Shown: one piece after another, positions 10,886 to 21,312 of the stretch
How the letters are laid out: each line of letters starts with the position of its first letter
Numbering within the stretch: position 1 is the first letter of the stretch
DNA from: Procambarus clarkii
Taxonomy: Eukaryota > Arthropoda > Malacostraca > Decapoda > Cambaridae
Assembly: GCF_040958095.1 (NCBI RefSeq)
Contig: NC_091214.1
Coordinates: forward strand, 4,739,239 to 4,803,238
DNA: 64,000 bases
Direction of reading: 5' to 3'
Program-made: the position numbers and the translations under genes
The notes under the pieces: model-generated
Seen by the model: the letters and a program-made list of their open reading frames with translations, nothing else
What the model was told of the DNA's origin: nothing
Databases searched by the model: none

Positions 10886-11200
10886 GCTTGATACCAGCTT
10901 GATGGGGTTGTGGGAATTCTTCAACTCCCCAAGCCAGTCCCGAGGCCAGGCTTGATATGTGAGAGCTTGGTCCATCAGGCTATTGCTTGGAGCGGCCCTC
11001 AGGCCCACATATCCACCACAGCCCTATTGGTCCGGCACTTCTTGAAGAAAATAATTTAGTTTTTTCTTGAAGATGTCCACGGTTGTTCCATCAAGATTTC
11101 TTATATTCGATGGGAGGGTGTTGAACAACCGTGGACCTCTGATCTCTGATGTGTACAGTGTTCTCTGATTGTGCTTATGGCACCCATGCTGTTCACCTGG
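10886..11200 (-). pseudogene. LINE ORF2 C-terminal fragment in A3
   Basis: Minus-strand homologue of the other A-unit fragments (MNSMGAISTIREHC at the right end). A local 'ctgatctctgatg' duplication breaks the frame in the middle. Confidence 0.55.
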
Positions 11201-11904
11201 GAGCGTAGCGCGAGAACATGGGAGTAAGAGTGTTCCCCGACATTTTTAATATACGTAAGGTAATTTCTTTTTAGACAAGCTGTCCCCACTCCACCCCCCC
11301 CCCCCAAAAAAAAGGGGGCCAAATTAACGTCCTGCTGGAGATGTTACAGCAGCCCGTCCTCCTAAGACTTCCCAACTTCAAGAAAACGGTAAAATTAGTG
11401 TCCTCTCCTAACGTACCAGAGGATCCATAACAGAACGTCACTTTCGCGAATCTCCTCCATTTTCTAGTACGACAATTTTTTATATAAATTAACGCAAGCG
11501 AGCGATATGTGAAGGTCCTCGAAAGACACGTTGATCAGACGACAATAGCCTTTTAACCTCGTCATTCAACCTTCTGTCATCTTGAATATATTTTTTCAAA
11601 ATTTTTAATTAAAATTTTATTGGTAAACTTGCTTTACTGCACGCAGAATTTAATTTGGTAAATCTTTCTATAAAATTCATTAACAAATATTTGTATTATC
11701 ATTTGCTAGTTATAGAGTTAAGGTTAATTTTTTTGCAATGTCCTTTTAGGGATATATATTAAAAATTTTATGCGTTTATTGATAAACTTCTCTATTGCTT
11801 GTAATTATATATAATAAACTTAAAATTATATTTGTATTCAAAAAGAAGCATGTAAAAGAGAAATTGACTTTTTATAATACACTAAATTATATTTGTTTTT
11901 TTTA

Positions 11905-12352
11905 ACGCATAGCGAGAGAGCCTGGGAGTGTAGCGAGAGAGCCTGGGAGTGTAGCGAGAGAGCCTGGGAGTGTAGCGAGAGAGCCTGGGAGTGTAGCGAG
12001 AGAGCCTGGGAATGTAGCCAGAGAGCCTGGGAGTGTAGCCAGAGCGCTAGGGAGTGTAGCGAGAGGGCCTGGGAGTGTAGCGAGAGCGCCTGGGAGTGTA
12101 GCGAGAGCGCCTGGGAGTGTAGCGAGAGCGCCTGGGAGTGTAGCGAGAGAGCCTGGGAGTGTAGCGAGAGAGCCTGGGAGTGTAGCGAGAGAGCCTGGGA
12201 GTGTAGCGAGAAAGCCTGGGAGTGTAGCGAGAAAGCCTGGGAGTGTAGCGAGAAAGCCTGGGAGTGTAGCGAGAAAGCCTGGGAGTGTAGCGAGAAAGCC
12301 TGGGAGTGTAGCGAGAAAGCCTGGGAGTGTAGCGAGAGAGCCTAGGAGCTTG
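11905..12352. repeat. Homogeneous 21-bp minisatellite array, B1 (about 21 copies)
   Basis: Tandem copies of GAGAGAGCCTGGG+AGTGTAGC with block variants (gagagcgcc, gagaaagcc). Because 21 is divisible by 3 and the monomer has no stop codon in the frames concerned, long open frames appear on both strands. They are not genes. The array ends at 'gagcttgaaggaaataata', the standard start of every B body. Confidence 0.95.
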
Positions 12353-13786
12353 AAGGAAATAATACCCTGGAAAGACCTTAACGAGATTAGAATTTGTGTT
12401 TTTTTTAATTTAATATTTAATACTAATTGCATTGGGGGACGACCCAAAGCCCCCTATAACTAATGCCTATGACCGCCTATAACCACCAAAACCTCGTACC
12501 CCGAACTACCAATCTCAACCAGTCTACTACCAATCAATAAATTATAGATTCTACGAAACCTATACATCCAAACCTTTTTCTCAATTTGCCACTCCGTAAA
12601 AACCTCAACTGTTTTGGCCTAACCAGAAGCTTACGAACCCAACCAACCCCCCCAACCCCATCGTGGCTTATGCATATCAAAACGTCAGTATTATGGCGCT
12701 TTAATTTGTAAGAACACGTCCCCTCTACTAACGGATTGGTCGACTCCGTCATGTATGGGACGTATTGGGGCAAGAGGACTAAGCACAAGAAGTTGCCATT
12801 TAAAAGAAAAAGACTTTTCTTCAACAGAGGACACACACGGGGGGGGGGGGGGGGGGGGGGGGCGTGGATCAACCACCCTGTTTGAGCACACACGTCATGT
12901 AACAGGTGGTTGACAGGACCTAAAGTGCTCGTCAATAAGCCGTCAAAACAACGGGTGACAGAAATTTAGAAATAGCCAGACAGAACGAGATTAGACCAGG
13001 CACAGACAGGTCGCCCCCCCTTCCACTGAACCTCTCTAAAAATTGCATCGGTCGGTCCTTCATATTAATAATAATAACAACAATGAGACAATTGTAACTG
13101 GAATTACAATTTTGATCATAATGAGAAAATCAGTACAGAAGCCCAGATGAGGCTTCGACCCTATACACGCTGGGAACTCATCCTCATCATATAGTTTCCA
13201 CTCATTTCCTCATTGATTCATCATGTGGACGCGATTTCTTTGCACAATATTCATAAAACTATTTTAAAAATTAATTATAATAAGATGATAATTAATTTAA
13301 TAAATATAATAATAATCAAATTAGCTGCTTCTCAAGCCGGATCCACCACACGAACGCCGAGGCCCAAACTGGATTACTGACTGACGAACGCTGGCTTGGC
13401 GCGCTCCCTCAGCGGCGGTGCTGCTACAACCAACAAATGAGAGCTATTTGTACCTCCTTGCTCGGGTTCATGCCCTATTACACCTTGGATCACGTCAGGA
13501 GCTTCTGGAGCACATGACACGACGCTTGTTAACTACTGGACTAGGTGGTGAATGACGCCGTTAACTGTCTCGACCTTCCTCCTCGTATGCGACGGCACCT
13601 GTGTAAATGACGCGTTAGCGATGGTGCCAGATATCCTTAGCTAGCAACCCTGAGAATAATTAGTACATTGTTTAAATACATAAATACTGTACCTAGTAGA
13701 CGAGCAACACTGTAATCTGATATCATGCATTTGTTGAAATATATTATTAATAGCCTCAAGGACCAGTCAAACTTCCTTAAAGGGCC

Positions 13787-14135
13787 AGGATTGAACAAGC
13801 AGTTACGCAACTACCTTCGACCCTATGTACAGCTTTCTCAATCTTTGGCGGCTTTGTTGACATTAAACAGTTGACGAGCGTCAGAACTTCCCAAGCAAAC
13901 GTTGTTATTGCTATCAACAGCGTCCTGGCGCCTCGCAGCTCATTGTGCACTGTTTAATAATTTTAAACAAACCTGCCAGTGATTGTACAAAAGATGTACA
14001 AGTTCATAAGTGCTTGCGTAACTGCTTCGTGAATCCAGGGGCCAGATTCACGAAGCAGTTACGCAAACAATTACGAACCTGTACATCTTTTCTCAATCTT
14101 TGGCGGCTTTGTTTACAGTTATTAAATAGTTAACA
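13787..14135. mobile_element. MITE-like inverted-repeat element and an adjoining second half-copy
   Basis: The left end 'agcagttacgcaactacctt' and the right end 'gcttgcgtaactgcttcg' are inverted relative to each other, with 'tctttggcggctttgtt' repeated inside. At 14037 a second partial copy starts with 'ggggccagattcacgaag'. Together they form a 47-bp inverted repeat (13989-14035 and 14045-14091). Homologues lie at about 48520-48974 and 56168-56510. Confidence 0.6.
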
Positions 14136-14149
14136 TAAATACAATAATG

Positions 14150-14215
14150 GGATGTACTCACGTAGCTGTGCTTGCGGGGGTTTAGCTTTGGCTCTTTGGT
14201 CTCGCCTCTATCGGT
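14150..14215 (-). repeat. Short dispersed repeat (minus-strand copy)
   Basis: The minus strand reads 'ccaaagagccaaagctaaac', then 'ccccgcaagcacagc', then 'gtgagtac'. The same element is on the plus strand at 24216-24345 next to an (AC)n tract, and on the minus strand at 48849, 49088 and 56528. I remember it as a common decapod microsatellite-associated repeat (unchecked). Confidence 0.5.
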
Positions 14216-15120
14216 GTCAGTGAGAAAATGAGTAGGAGTCTTGAGGAGGGCTCGAACCTCTTCTCTTGGGTGTACCTAGAACATAAGTTCGAATCTTTCT
14301 CAAGTTTTCTTATTTTCTCATTATTATTATTATTATTTATTATTATTGTAAACGCTAACAGCCACTAACAACACACTAACTACCATAAAATATAAAGCCT
14401 GTAACTCTGAACTTTATTGTCCTTTGCTTTTAAAGTCAAAAGAATAAAGTGTTTCACTGATGCGGACGACATAAAACTTTCTGAACACTAAAGAATTCTT
14501 GTTAAACAAGTGACCCAAAACTTTGGCTGAAGACCATAGTCCTCTTGACCGTCAAAATGGCCGGCGGTCAGCCAGGTTAGGGATGGATTTGGTCGCTTGA
14601 GAAAAGTTTCAGAAGTCGTCTGATGAACTTCTGATTTGAATTGTGAAGCTGAGAAGCATTTCTCACTATTAATTGACATCTCTATGTCATTATCAAGAAT
14701 CATGCCTTGCACCACTGACACCACGAAATGCTGCATCATCCACTTGCCTAAAATCCAACAGCATCACAGCATCACTGATGCCTCGCGTCCAGCCTCCTGG
14801 CGGTCTCATGCTGCCCAAAATGGGAACCTGAGATGGAGATGACCTGACCAATTCGTCACACTGTAAAACCGAATGCCGGGAAAACATTTCTTCCCGCACC
14901 CCGACTTCCGCTCTTTACCGGAGAGTCGATAAAACCAAGAGTAGCGTGTAGGCGGATAATTCAGTTTCGGGGTTTAAAATGAACCGGTTCTTCCCCAGGA
15001 CCTTCCCCCCTGGGATGATCCCCAGAGAACCAGACCCATTTGCGATCTTTCTGGCAACCTAATGTTTCTACTTTTGTAAGTCTGAGATCCTTCGGTCAAG
15101 AATTTTAGGATTTTTATTTT

Positions 15121-15412
15121 CTTCCAGTACAGTGTGTTAAAACAGGATTTTCTTCCTGTACAGTGTGCTAAAACAGGATTTTCTTCCAGTACAGTGTGCT
15201 AAAACAGGATTTTCTTCCAGTACAGTGTGCTAAAACAGGATTTTCTTCCAGTACAGTGTGCTAAAACAGGATTTTCTTCCAGTGCAGTGTGCTAAAACAC
15301 GATTTTCTTACAGTGCAGTGTGCTAAAACAGGATTTTCGTCCAGTACAGTGTGCTAAAACAGGATTTTCGTCCAGTACAGTGTGCTAAAACAGGATTTTC
15401 TTCCAGTTTAAA
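15121..15412. repeat. 31-bp tandem array in B1 (9 copies plus a partial)
   Basis: Period 31: 'cttccagtacagtgtgctaa' then 'aacaggatttt'. 'cttcc'-type starts occur at 15121, 15152, 15183 and so on to 15400. Array flanks are the same in B2 and B4. Confidence 0.9.
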
Positions 15413-16115
15413 TTGGCCTGTTATAGGCTGTTGCTTAAATTGAATGTCGCCTTAAATTATTACTAGTGGGAGGGGGGGAGGAGGAGGGTCCTCTCTCATC
15501 TATTTTCCAATCCAAGTGCAGCCTCTATCCCCGTCTCTTCAACCCTTTACCTTTCCAGCTAATTAACTAACCCGGACGTAGGTTCGAACCCTCATCTCGG
15601 CCCTTGTGGATTTGTTCTTTCTCTCCCCTCCGTAACTTTCAGAATATGTCATAGAGAATTAACGGTCATTGTTTTCGAGAGAAAAATGTAGGGACTCGGC
15701 CGGCAACCTTTCACCAATGTTGTGGTGGTGGTGGTTGTGTCACAGTTGGACTCGACCTCTTGAATAATAGGACCGACCACGAGTAGCCTATGTGCGTCCC
15801 ATACCCCAGACCAACCATTTTGCAAAATTGGGTTAGGGTAGCACAAGGTATCTGGCCTCCAGCCTCATAGACACAACCTAACAGACAATCTTTATCTCTC
15901 TTTTACTTCATTATAATCAAAATGCTACAATAATGTAAGAACTCTAGTGTAAACAAAAAATATAAAAATACGCATATGACCAAATTCTAACACTTAACAA
16001 ATTACGGACTAAAGTCCCGAAGATTTAACCTAAATCAAACATGTTTTATGATGTTAAAATTCAAAGTTAATAACTTGTCTCGTCTTTACACTGCGTTCTC
16101 CCCCCCACCCACCCC

Positions 16116-16843
16116 GCGTAGTGGTTATACGTCAATGGTTATTGTAAGCCTTCAGTCCCCAGAGCTGTTTTAATATACGTAAGGTAATTTACTTTTAGAC
16201 AAGCTCCCCCCCCCCCTATAAACAAGGAAAGGCGACCAAATTAAGGTCCTACTAGAGGTGTTGCAGCAGCTCTTTCTTCTAAGGCTTCTAATCGTCAAGA
16301 AAACGATGGATTTAGAATCCATTCCTAACCTACCAGAGGACCCATAACAGAAAACGGGACAGTACGTCACTGTTGCGAGTCGCTTTAATTTTCTAGTAGG
16401 AAAATTTTTGGCCTAATATAACGCATACCAGCCAGAAGCGATGTTCTTTGAGAGAAAAATGGAAGATCAAACGACGACAGTGATTTGCACTCATCTTTAC
16501 GATCTTCAATGATATATACTATATATATTGTTACAAAAAATTTTCAAGATGAAGTCGAAATAACGTATGTCGCTGCGTTCATAATATAAAGATACAAATT
16601 TTAAGAAAAAGTTTAGAAAAAAACATTTATATTCCCGTTTGTAAAATACTTAATAAACAATAAAATGTTTGTAAGTATTTTTTAAAAATATATAATATAA
16701 TATTATTTTTTTGTTCATTTACTTTCATAAACATTTAATTATACATATATATCTTTAAACTATATTCGTATTTAAAGGGGGAAAAATGTCGACAAAAATT
16801 GACTTCTAATAGCAAACTAAATTATATTGGTTATTTACGACGC
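16116..16843. repeat. A-type tail and AT-rich leader that follows a B unit
   Basis: It starts with the 'gtcaatggttattgtaagcc' segment, continues through the 'ggtgttgcagcag' tail of a distinctive subtype ('ggaaaggcgaccaaattaag', 'ctagtaggaaaatttttggc'), and ends in an AT-rich leader. The same subtype follows the B units at 26072 and 40131, and the end of it follows B4 at 60711. Confidence 0.8.
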
Positions 16844-16984
16844 ATAGCAAGAGATCCTGGGAGAGTAGCAAGTGAACATGGGAGCGTAGCAAGAGAACAT
16901 TGGAACGTAGCCAGAGAACATGGGAGCGAAGCGAGGGAACCTGGGAGCGATGCGAGAGAGCCTGGGAGTGTAGTAAGAGAGTCT

Positions 16985-17402
16985 TCTTGATACGTGCTTG
17001 ATGGAGTTCTGGGATTTCTTCGACTTCCCAAGCCCGGTCCGAGGCCAGGCTTGACATGTGAGAGCTTGGTCCACCAGACTGTTGCTTGAAGCGGTCTGCA
17101 GGCCCACATACCAACCACAGCCCGGTTGGTCCGGCCCTTCTTGAAGAAAACTATCTAGTTTTCTTTCCAAGATGTCCACGGTGATCCCGGCAATATTTCT
17201 TATACTCGCTGGGAGGATGTTGAACAATCGTGGACTTCTGGGACGCGAGCAGCCTCGTCCAACAGCCTGGTTGACCAGACCAGCAACGAGAAGGCCTGGT
17301 CGACAACCGGGCCGCGGGGTCGCTGAGCCCCGGAATCACCTCAAGGTAACCTCTGATGTTTATACAGTGTTCTCTGTGCTTATGGCACCCATGCTGTTCA
17401 CC
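16985..17402 (-). pseudogene. LINE ORF2 C-terminal fragment in A4, with SINE-tail insertion
   Basis: The minus strand encodes LFNILPASIRNIAG-type sequence (17227 downwards), continuing as VDILERKLDSFLQEGPDQPG. The upstream part (17355-17402) is separated from it by the inserted SINE tail. Confidence 0.55.
17241..17348. mobile_element. SINE-tail insertion with target duplication (A4)
   Basis: The 108-bp insert starts 'ggacgcgagcag' and ends 'atcacctcaaggtaac'. It shares the 'ggcctggtcgac..ccgggccgcgggg' and 'ctgagccccggaatc' core with the 3' half of the SINE at 25827-26071. It is flanked by acttctg (17234-17240) and acctctg (17349-17355), a diverged 7-bp duplication. The same insert is at the same site in A11 and A15. 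Confidence 0.75.
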
Positions 17403-17629
17403 TGGGAGCTTAGCGTGAGAACATGGGCGTGAGAGAGTTCCTCGACATTCTGGGAGCAGGTCCTATGTTACCTCAGTAAGGGTGGATTGTTTCGAAATTA
17501 AATTCGGAATTTGACAAAAATTTAATTGAAAATCGTTCTTGTATCTGCGAGTGTGTGTGTTTTGAGCGCCCCCCCCCTCAACTATATATTTATATATAGT
17601 TAGCTTGAAAAAAAAATCTAATTTAAAGA

Positions 17630-18012
17630 GGGGGGAGCCAACCTGTCCTCTTAAAAAGAACGTCGCTTTTGGCCGTTTGCCCGTATGGCCGAATTTGGAC
17701 GTAATTTGAAAATGAAAAAACAAATGAAAATAAATTTGGGAATTTTTTTTCAACAACAGTAAGTTAAGGGTCCTCTGATAGGTTAGGTGGGCAGGAAATT
17801 CTCATAAAGTTTCAAAACGTTATGAAAAACGTGAATTTAAAGTGTCCTCTTATACCCTCTGCGCGTACGCCGGACGGCTCAAACAGAAAACGGAACAGAA
17901 CGTCACTTTTGTGAGTCGATTTCATTTCAAATTACGTCCAAATTTGGCCATAGTGCGCATACCAGCCAAAAGTGACGTTCTTTTTTAGAGGACGGGTTGC
18001 CCTCCCACCAAC
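17630..18012. mobile_element. Inverted-repeat (MITE-like) DNA element, about 380 bp
   Basis: Left end 'aacctgtcctcttaaaaaga'; the right end read in reverse is 'aacccgtcctctaaaaaaga'. The similarity continues inwards ('acgtc.cttttggc', 'atttggacgtaatttga'), giving terminal inverted repeats of 35-70 bp. No transposase. A reversed, end-truncated copy is at 28618-28942. Its inner part ('cagaaaacggaacagaacgt') resembles the tail of every A unit. Confidence 0.7.
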
Positions 18013-18162
18013 CAAAAACAAAAAAATTTACTCTTTACAGTAAACTAAGTTAGATTTTTTTTTACGACGCATAGCAAGAGAACGTTGGACCATAGCGAGA
18101 GAGCCTGGGAGTGTAGCAGGAGAACATGGGAGCGCAGCGAGCGAGCATGGGACTGTAGCAAG

Positions 18163-18441
18163 AGAATCTGATTGATGGAGTTCTGGGAATTCTTTTACTC
18201 CCCAAGTCCGGCCTGACTTGTGAGAGCTTGGTCTCTCACAAGTCAAGTATTAGGCTGTTGATCCACCAAAATCCGGTTGGTCCGACACTTCGGAAAACTA
18301 TCTAGTTTTCTCTTCAAGATATCCACGGTTGTTCCGGCAATATTTCCTATACTCGCTGGGAGGATGTTGAACAACCGTGGACCTCTGATGTTTATACAGT
18401 GTTCTCTGATTGTGCTTATGACACCCATGCTGTTCACCTGG
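18163..18441 (-). pseudogene. LINE ORF2 C-terminal fragment in A5
   Basis: The minus-strand frame MNSMGVISTIREHC... LFNILPASIGNIAGT.. VDILKRKLDSF starts at 18437 and is then frameshifted. A local duplication of 'gagagcttggtctctcaca' replaces part of the C-terminal coding sequence. Confidence 0.55.
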
Positions 18442-19171
18442 GAGCGTAGCGCGAGAACATGGGAGAGAGAGAGTTCCCCGACATTCTGGGAGCAGGTCCT
18501 ATACTGCCTCAGTAAGGGTGGAATTTGAAGATGTTTCGAAATTAAATTAGGAATTTGAGAGCAATTTAATTAAAAACATTATTGTATCTGCGAGTGTTTG
18601 TGTATTGAGTCCCCCCCCCCCGCCGCGTAGTGTTGCCAACGGCAACTACGTCAATGGTTATTGTAAGCCTTCAGTCCCCAGAGCTGTTTTAATATACGTA
18701 AGGTAATTTGCTTTTAGAAACCCTCCCCCCCCCTCAAAAAAAAAAAAAAAGAGGAGGCCAAATTAACGTCCTGCTGGAGGTGTTGCAGCAGCCTGTCCTT
18801 CTAAGGCTTCCCAACCTCAAGAAAACGGCAAAATTAGTGTCCTATCCTAACCAAGCCGAGAACCCATAACAGAAAACGGGACAGTTCTTCACTTTCGCGA
18901 GCCACTTCCATTTTTAAATACGAAAATTTCCGGCCAAAGGTAATTCATACGAGTGAAAAGCAACAGTCTTCGATAGGAAGACAAGACGATTAGACGACGA
19001 TAGCCTTTTTACTTCGTCTTAAAGATCTTAAGTAATATGTGGTATATATTGTTTCAAAAAATTTAAGCGAACTCAGTATACGTAATAATTTTACACGGCA
19101 CTCAGTATTTAACGATATAAATGGTATCATAAAAATTAACCAAAAACGTTTGTATTATTATTTGTAGACTT

Positions 19172-19506
19172 TGTAACGGTTCTATTGTTACGTAAAGTAT
19201 GGTAACAAATAAACACAGACACTAAGATACTATATATATATTTGGTCGAATATACAGAAGTACACAGGTGATACGTTGGTGTGAGTTGAGCGCACTGAGC
19301 GTCGGTACAGTATCTCGCAAGTGTCTGCTCTAGACCACACTTGAAAGTAGACTAGTTAATGTTTGCTATTCTGCTGCTTATATGCTCGGGCAACACGTCA
19401 CCGTGTTGCCCGGGCAACGCCTCACCTCATTCATCTCCGAAGGTTGACAGGAATATTAACAATGCATTTGGAGCGAGTATATTATTGGGATAATCTACTC
19501 GCTACA
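19172..19506. mobile_element. Solo LTR, 335 bp, with 4-bp target duplication
   Basis: It starts TGTAACGGTTCTATTGTTACG and ends CTCGCTACA (TG...CA), flanked by ACTT at 19168-19171 and 19507-19510. Removing it restores the A-unit leader ('gtagacttctttgcaaacaa'). Inside are a TATATATATA stretch and 'aacaaataaacac'. There is no internal retroelement region. The TGTAACG terminus and 4-bp duplication suit a Ty3/Gypsy-type LTR. Confidence 0.85.
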
Positions 19507-19705
19507 ACTTCTTTGCAAACAATAAAGTGTTTGCAAATACCTTAAATGATTATATAATATATTTTTTATTGAAGACTTATTTAACTTTAGTAGCATACAA
19601 TTATATATACTTAGCTTGAAACTATATTCGTATTAAAAGCGGAAAAAATATAGAAAGAAAATTGACTTTTTATAGTAAACTAAATTATATTGGTTATTTA
19701 CGACC

Positions 19706-21090
19706 CATATCGAAAGAGACTGGGAGCGTACTGAGAGAACATGGGAGAGTAGCGAGAGAACATGGGAGCATAACGAGAGAACATAGAAGTGTTGCGAGAG
19801 ACCTGTGAGCATAACAAGAGAACATGGGAGCGATGCGAGAGAGACTGGGAGCGTAGCAAAAGAATCTGCCTGGTGAGATTGTGGGAATTCTTCAACTCCC
19901 CAAGCCCGGCCCCAGGCCAGGCTTGACTTGTGAGAGCATGATCCTCCAGGCTGTTGCTTGGAGCGGCCCACAGGCCCACATATCCACCACAGCCCGGTTG
20001 ATCCGGCATTTCTTGAAGAAAACTACCATGTTTTCTCTTCAAGATGTTCACGGTTGTTCCGGCAATATTTTTTATACTCGCTGGGAGGATGTTGAACCAC
20101 CGTGGACCTCTGATGTTTATACAGTGTTCTCTGATTGTGCTTATGGCACCCATGCTGTTCACCTGGGAACGTAGCGCGAGAACATGGGAGTGAGAGAGTT
20201 CCCCGACATTCTGGGAGCAGGTCCCATGTTACCTCATTAAGGGTGGAATATGCAGATGTTTCAGAATTAAATTAGGAATTTGAGAGCAATTTAGTTGAAA
20301 ATTGTTCTTGTATCTGCGAGTGTTTGTGTTTTGAGAGTCCCCCCCCCCCACCCGTGTAGTGCTGCCAACACCAACTGCGTCAATGGTTTTTGTAAGCCTT
20401 CAGTCCCCAGAGCTGTTTTAATATACGTAAGGTAATTTACTTTTAAACAAACCTCTCCTCTCACCTCCCCCCCTAAAAAAAAAAGAGGAAATTTACGTCC
20501 CGCTGGAGGTGTTGCAGCAGCCCGGCCTCCTAAGGCTTCCCAACGTCGTGAAACGGTGAATGTGGTGTCCTATCCTAACCTACCAGAGGACCCATGACAG
20601 AAAACGGGACAGTTCTTCACATTCGCGAGCCGCTTCCATTTTCAAGTATGACAATTTCCGTCTTAAGGTAATTGATACGTGCGAAAAGCGACATTCTTCG
20701 CAAGAAGACAAGGTGATTAGAGGACGATAGCCTTGTAACCTTGATTTCTAGGTCATCGGTATTATAATCTATAAATATTGTTTTAATATTTTTTTTGCAG
20801 GAATAATTGAGCTAAAGTTTCATCGCGGAACTCAATATTAAATGAAATATATGTTATTATAAAAATTCACTATAAATGTTTGTAATATTGTTATAAACTT
20901 TTTAGTAAACAATAAAATGTTTGCAATTCCTGTTATGGTTATATATTATATTTTTTATTTTTATCTTTTCAACTTTAACACTATATAATTTTATATAATT
21001 ACTTTGAAAACTTATTTGTTTTCAAAGAGTAAAAAATATTGAAAGCAAAAGGATTTTTTATAGTAAACTAAATTATATTGGTTATTTTCG
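19706..21090. repeat. A unit 6
   Basis: An irregular 21-bp array (19710-19865), a LINE fragment (19868-20164), poly-C with a hairpin variant (gctgccaacaccaac), the tail and a leader to 21090. No further insertion seen. Confidence 0.85.
19868..20164 (-). pseudogene. LINE ORF2 C-terminal fragment in A6
   Basis: An open minus-strand frame from 20162: MNSMGAISTIREHCINIR, WFNILPASIKN, VNILKRKHGSFLQEMPDQPG, then YVGLWAAPSNSLEDHAL. One of the cleaner copies. It reads into the 21-bp repeats at its C-terminal end. Confidence 0.6.
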
Positions 21091-21312
21091 ACGTATAGAT
21101 AGAAACCCTGGGATCGTAACAAGAGAGTCTGGGAATGTAGCAAGAGAACATGGAAGCATAGCGAGAGAGCCTGGGGACGTAGCGAGAGAACAATGGGAGC
21201 GTAGCAATACAACCTGGGAGCAAAGGGAAAGGGCTTTAGTGCGTAGCGTGAGTACATGGGAGCGTAGCGAGGGAGCTTGGGAGTGTAGCCAGAGAGCTTG
21301 GTTCAAGTATGT
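21091..21312. repeat. A unit 7, array part only
   Basis: About ten irregular 21-bp repeats, broken off at 'agagagcttgg' where a second LINE fragment begins. Confidence 0.8.

Larger units (their letters stand above)
9311..11904. repeat. A unit 3, split by an LTR-like insertion
   Basis: The 21-bp array begins at about 9311, is interrupted at 9426-10526 by an LTR-like element, and resumes at 10527-10880. The LINE fragment follows. The usual segment between 'cccgacatt' and 'tttaatatacg' is deleted at about 11239, which removes the poly-C and the hairpin. The tail (11239-11560) has the subtype 'gcgaatctcctccatttt' that is always the last one before a B array. An AT-rich leader follows to 11904. 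Confidence 0.8.
12353..16110. repeat. B unit 1 body
   Basis: A 3.7-kb non-coding segment with homologues at 22485, 46191 and 54763. In order it holds: the 'gcttgaaggaaataatacc' start; a conserved about 400-bp block (12450-12840); a poly-G run (12840-12862); one copy of the 23-bp repeat (12893-12915); a segment with 'ttaataataataac'; a small inverted-repeat element (about 13787-14036); a short dispersed repeat (14150-14215); a 31-bp array (15121-15412); and a tail ending in poly-C near 16100. Open frames here are short and differ between copies. Confidence 0.8.
16844..18067. repeat. A unit 4, with SINE-tail and MITE insertions
   Basis: A short 21-bp array (16846-16980), a LINE fragment interrupted by a 108-bp SINE tail (17241-17348), a poly-C run, then an abrupt jump at about 17578 to the AT-rich leader, so that the hairpin and tail are missing. 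The leader is split by an inverted-repeat element (17630-18012). Confidence 0.8.
18068..19705. repeat. A unit 5, with a solo LTR in its leader
   Basis: A short array (18071-18162), a LINE fragment (18163-18441), poly-C and the hairpin (about 18608-18650), a poly-C/poly-A run, the tail (18760-19010), and an AT-rich leader interrupted by the LTR at 19172-19506. Confidence 0.85.

Noticed and set aside
14488..14899. Minus-strand frames shared with 57254-57651
   Set aside because: Short, differing in length between copies, no recognised domain. They simply reflect B-body homology.
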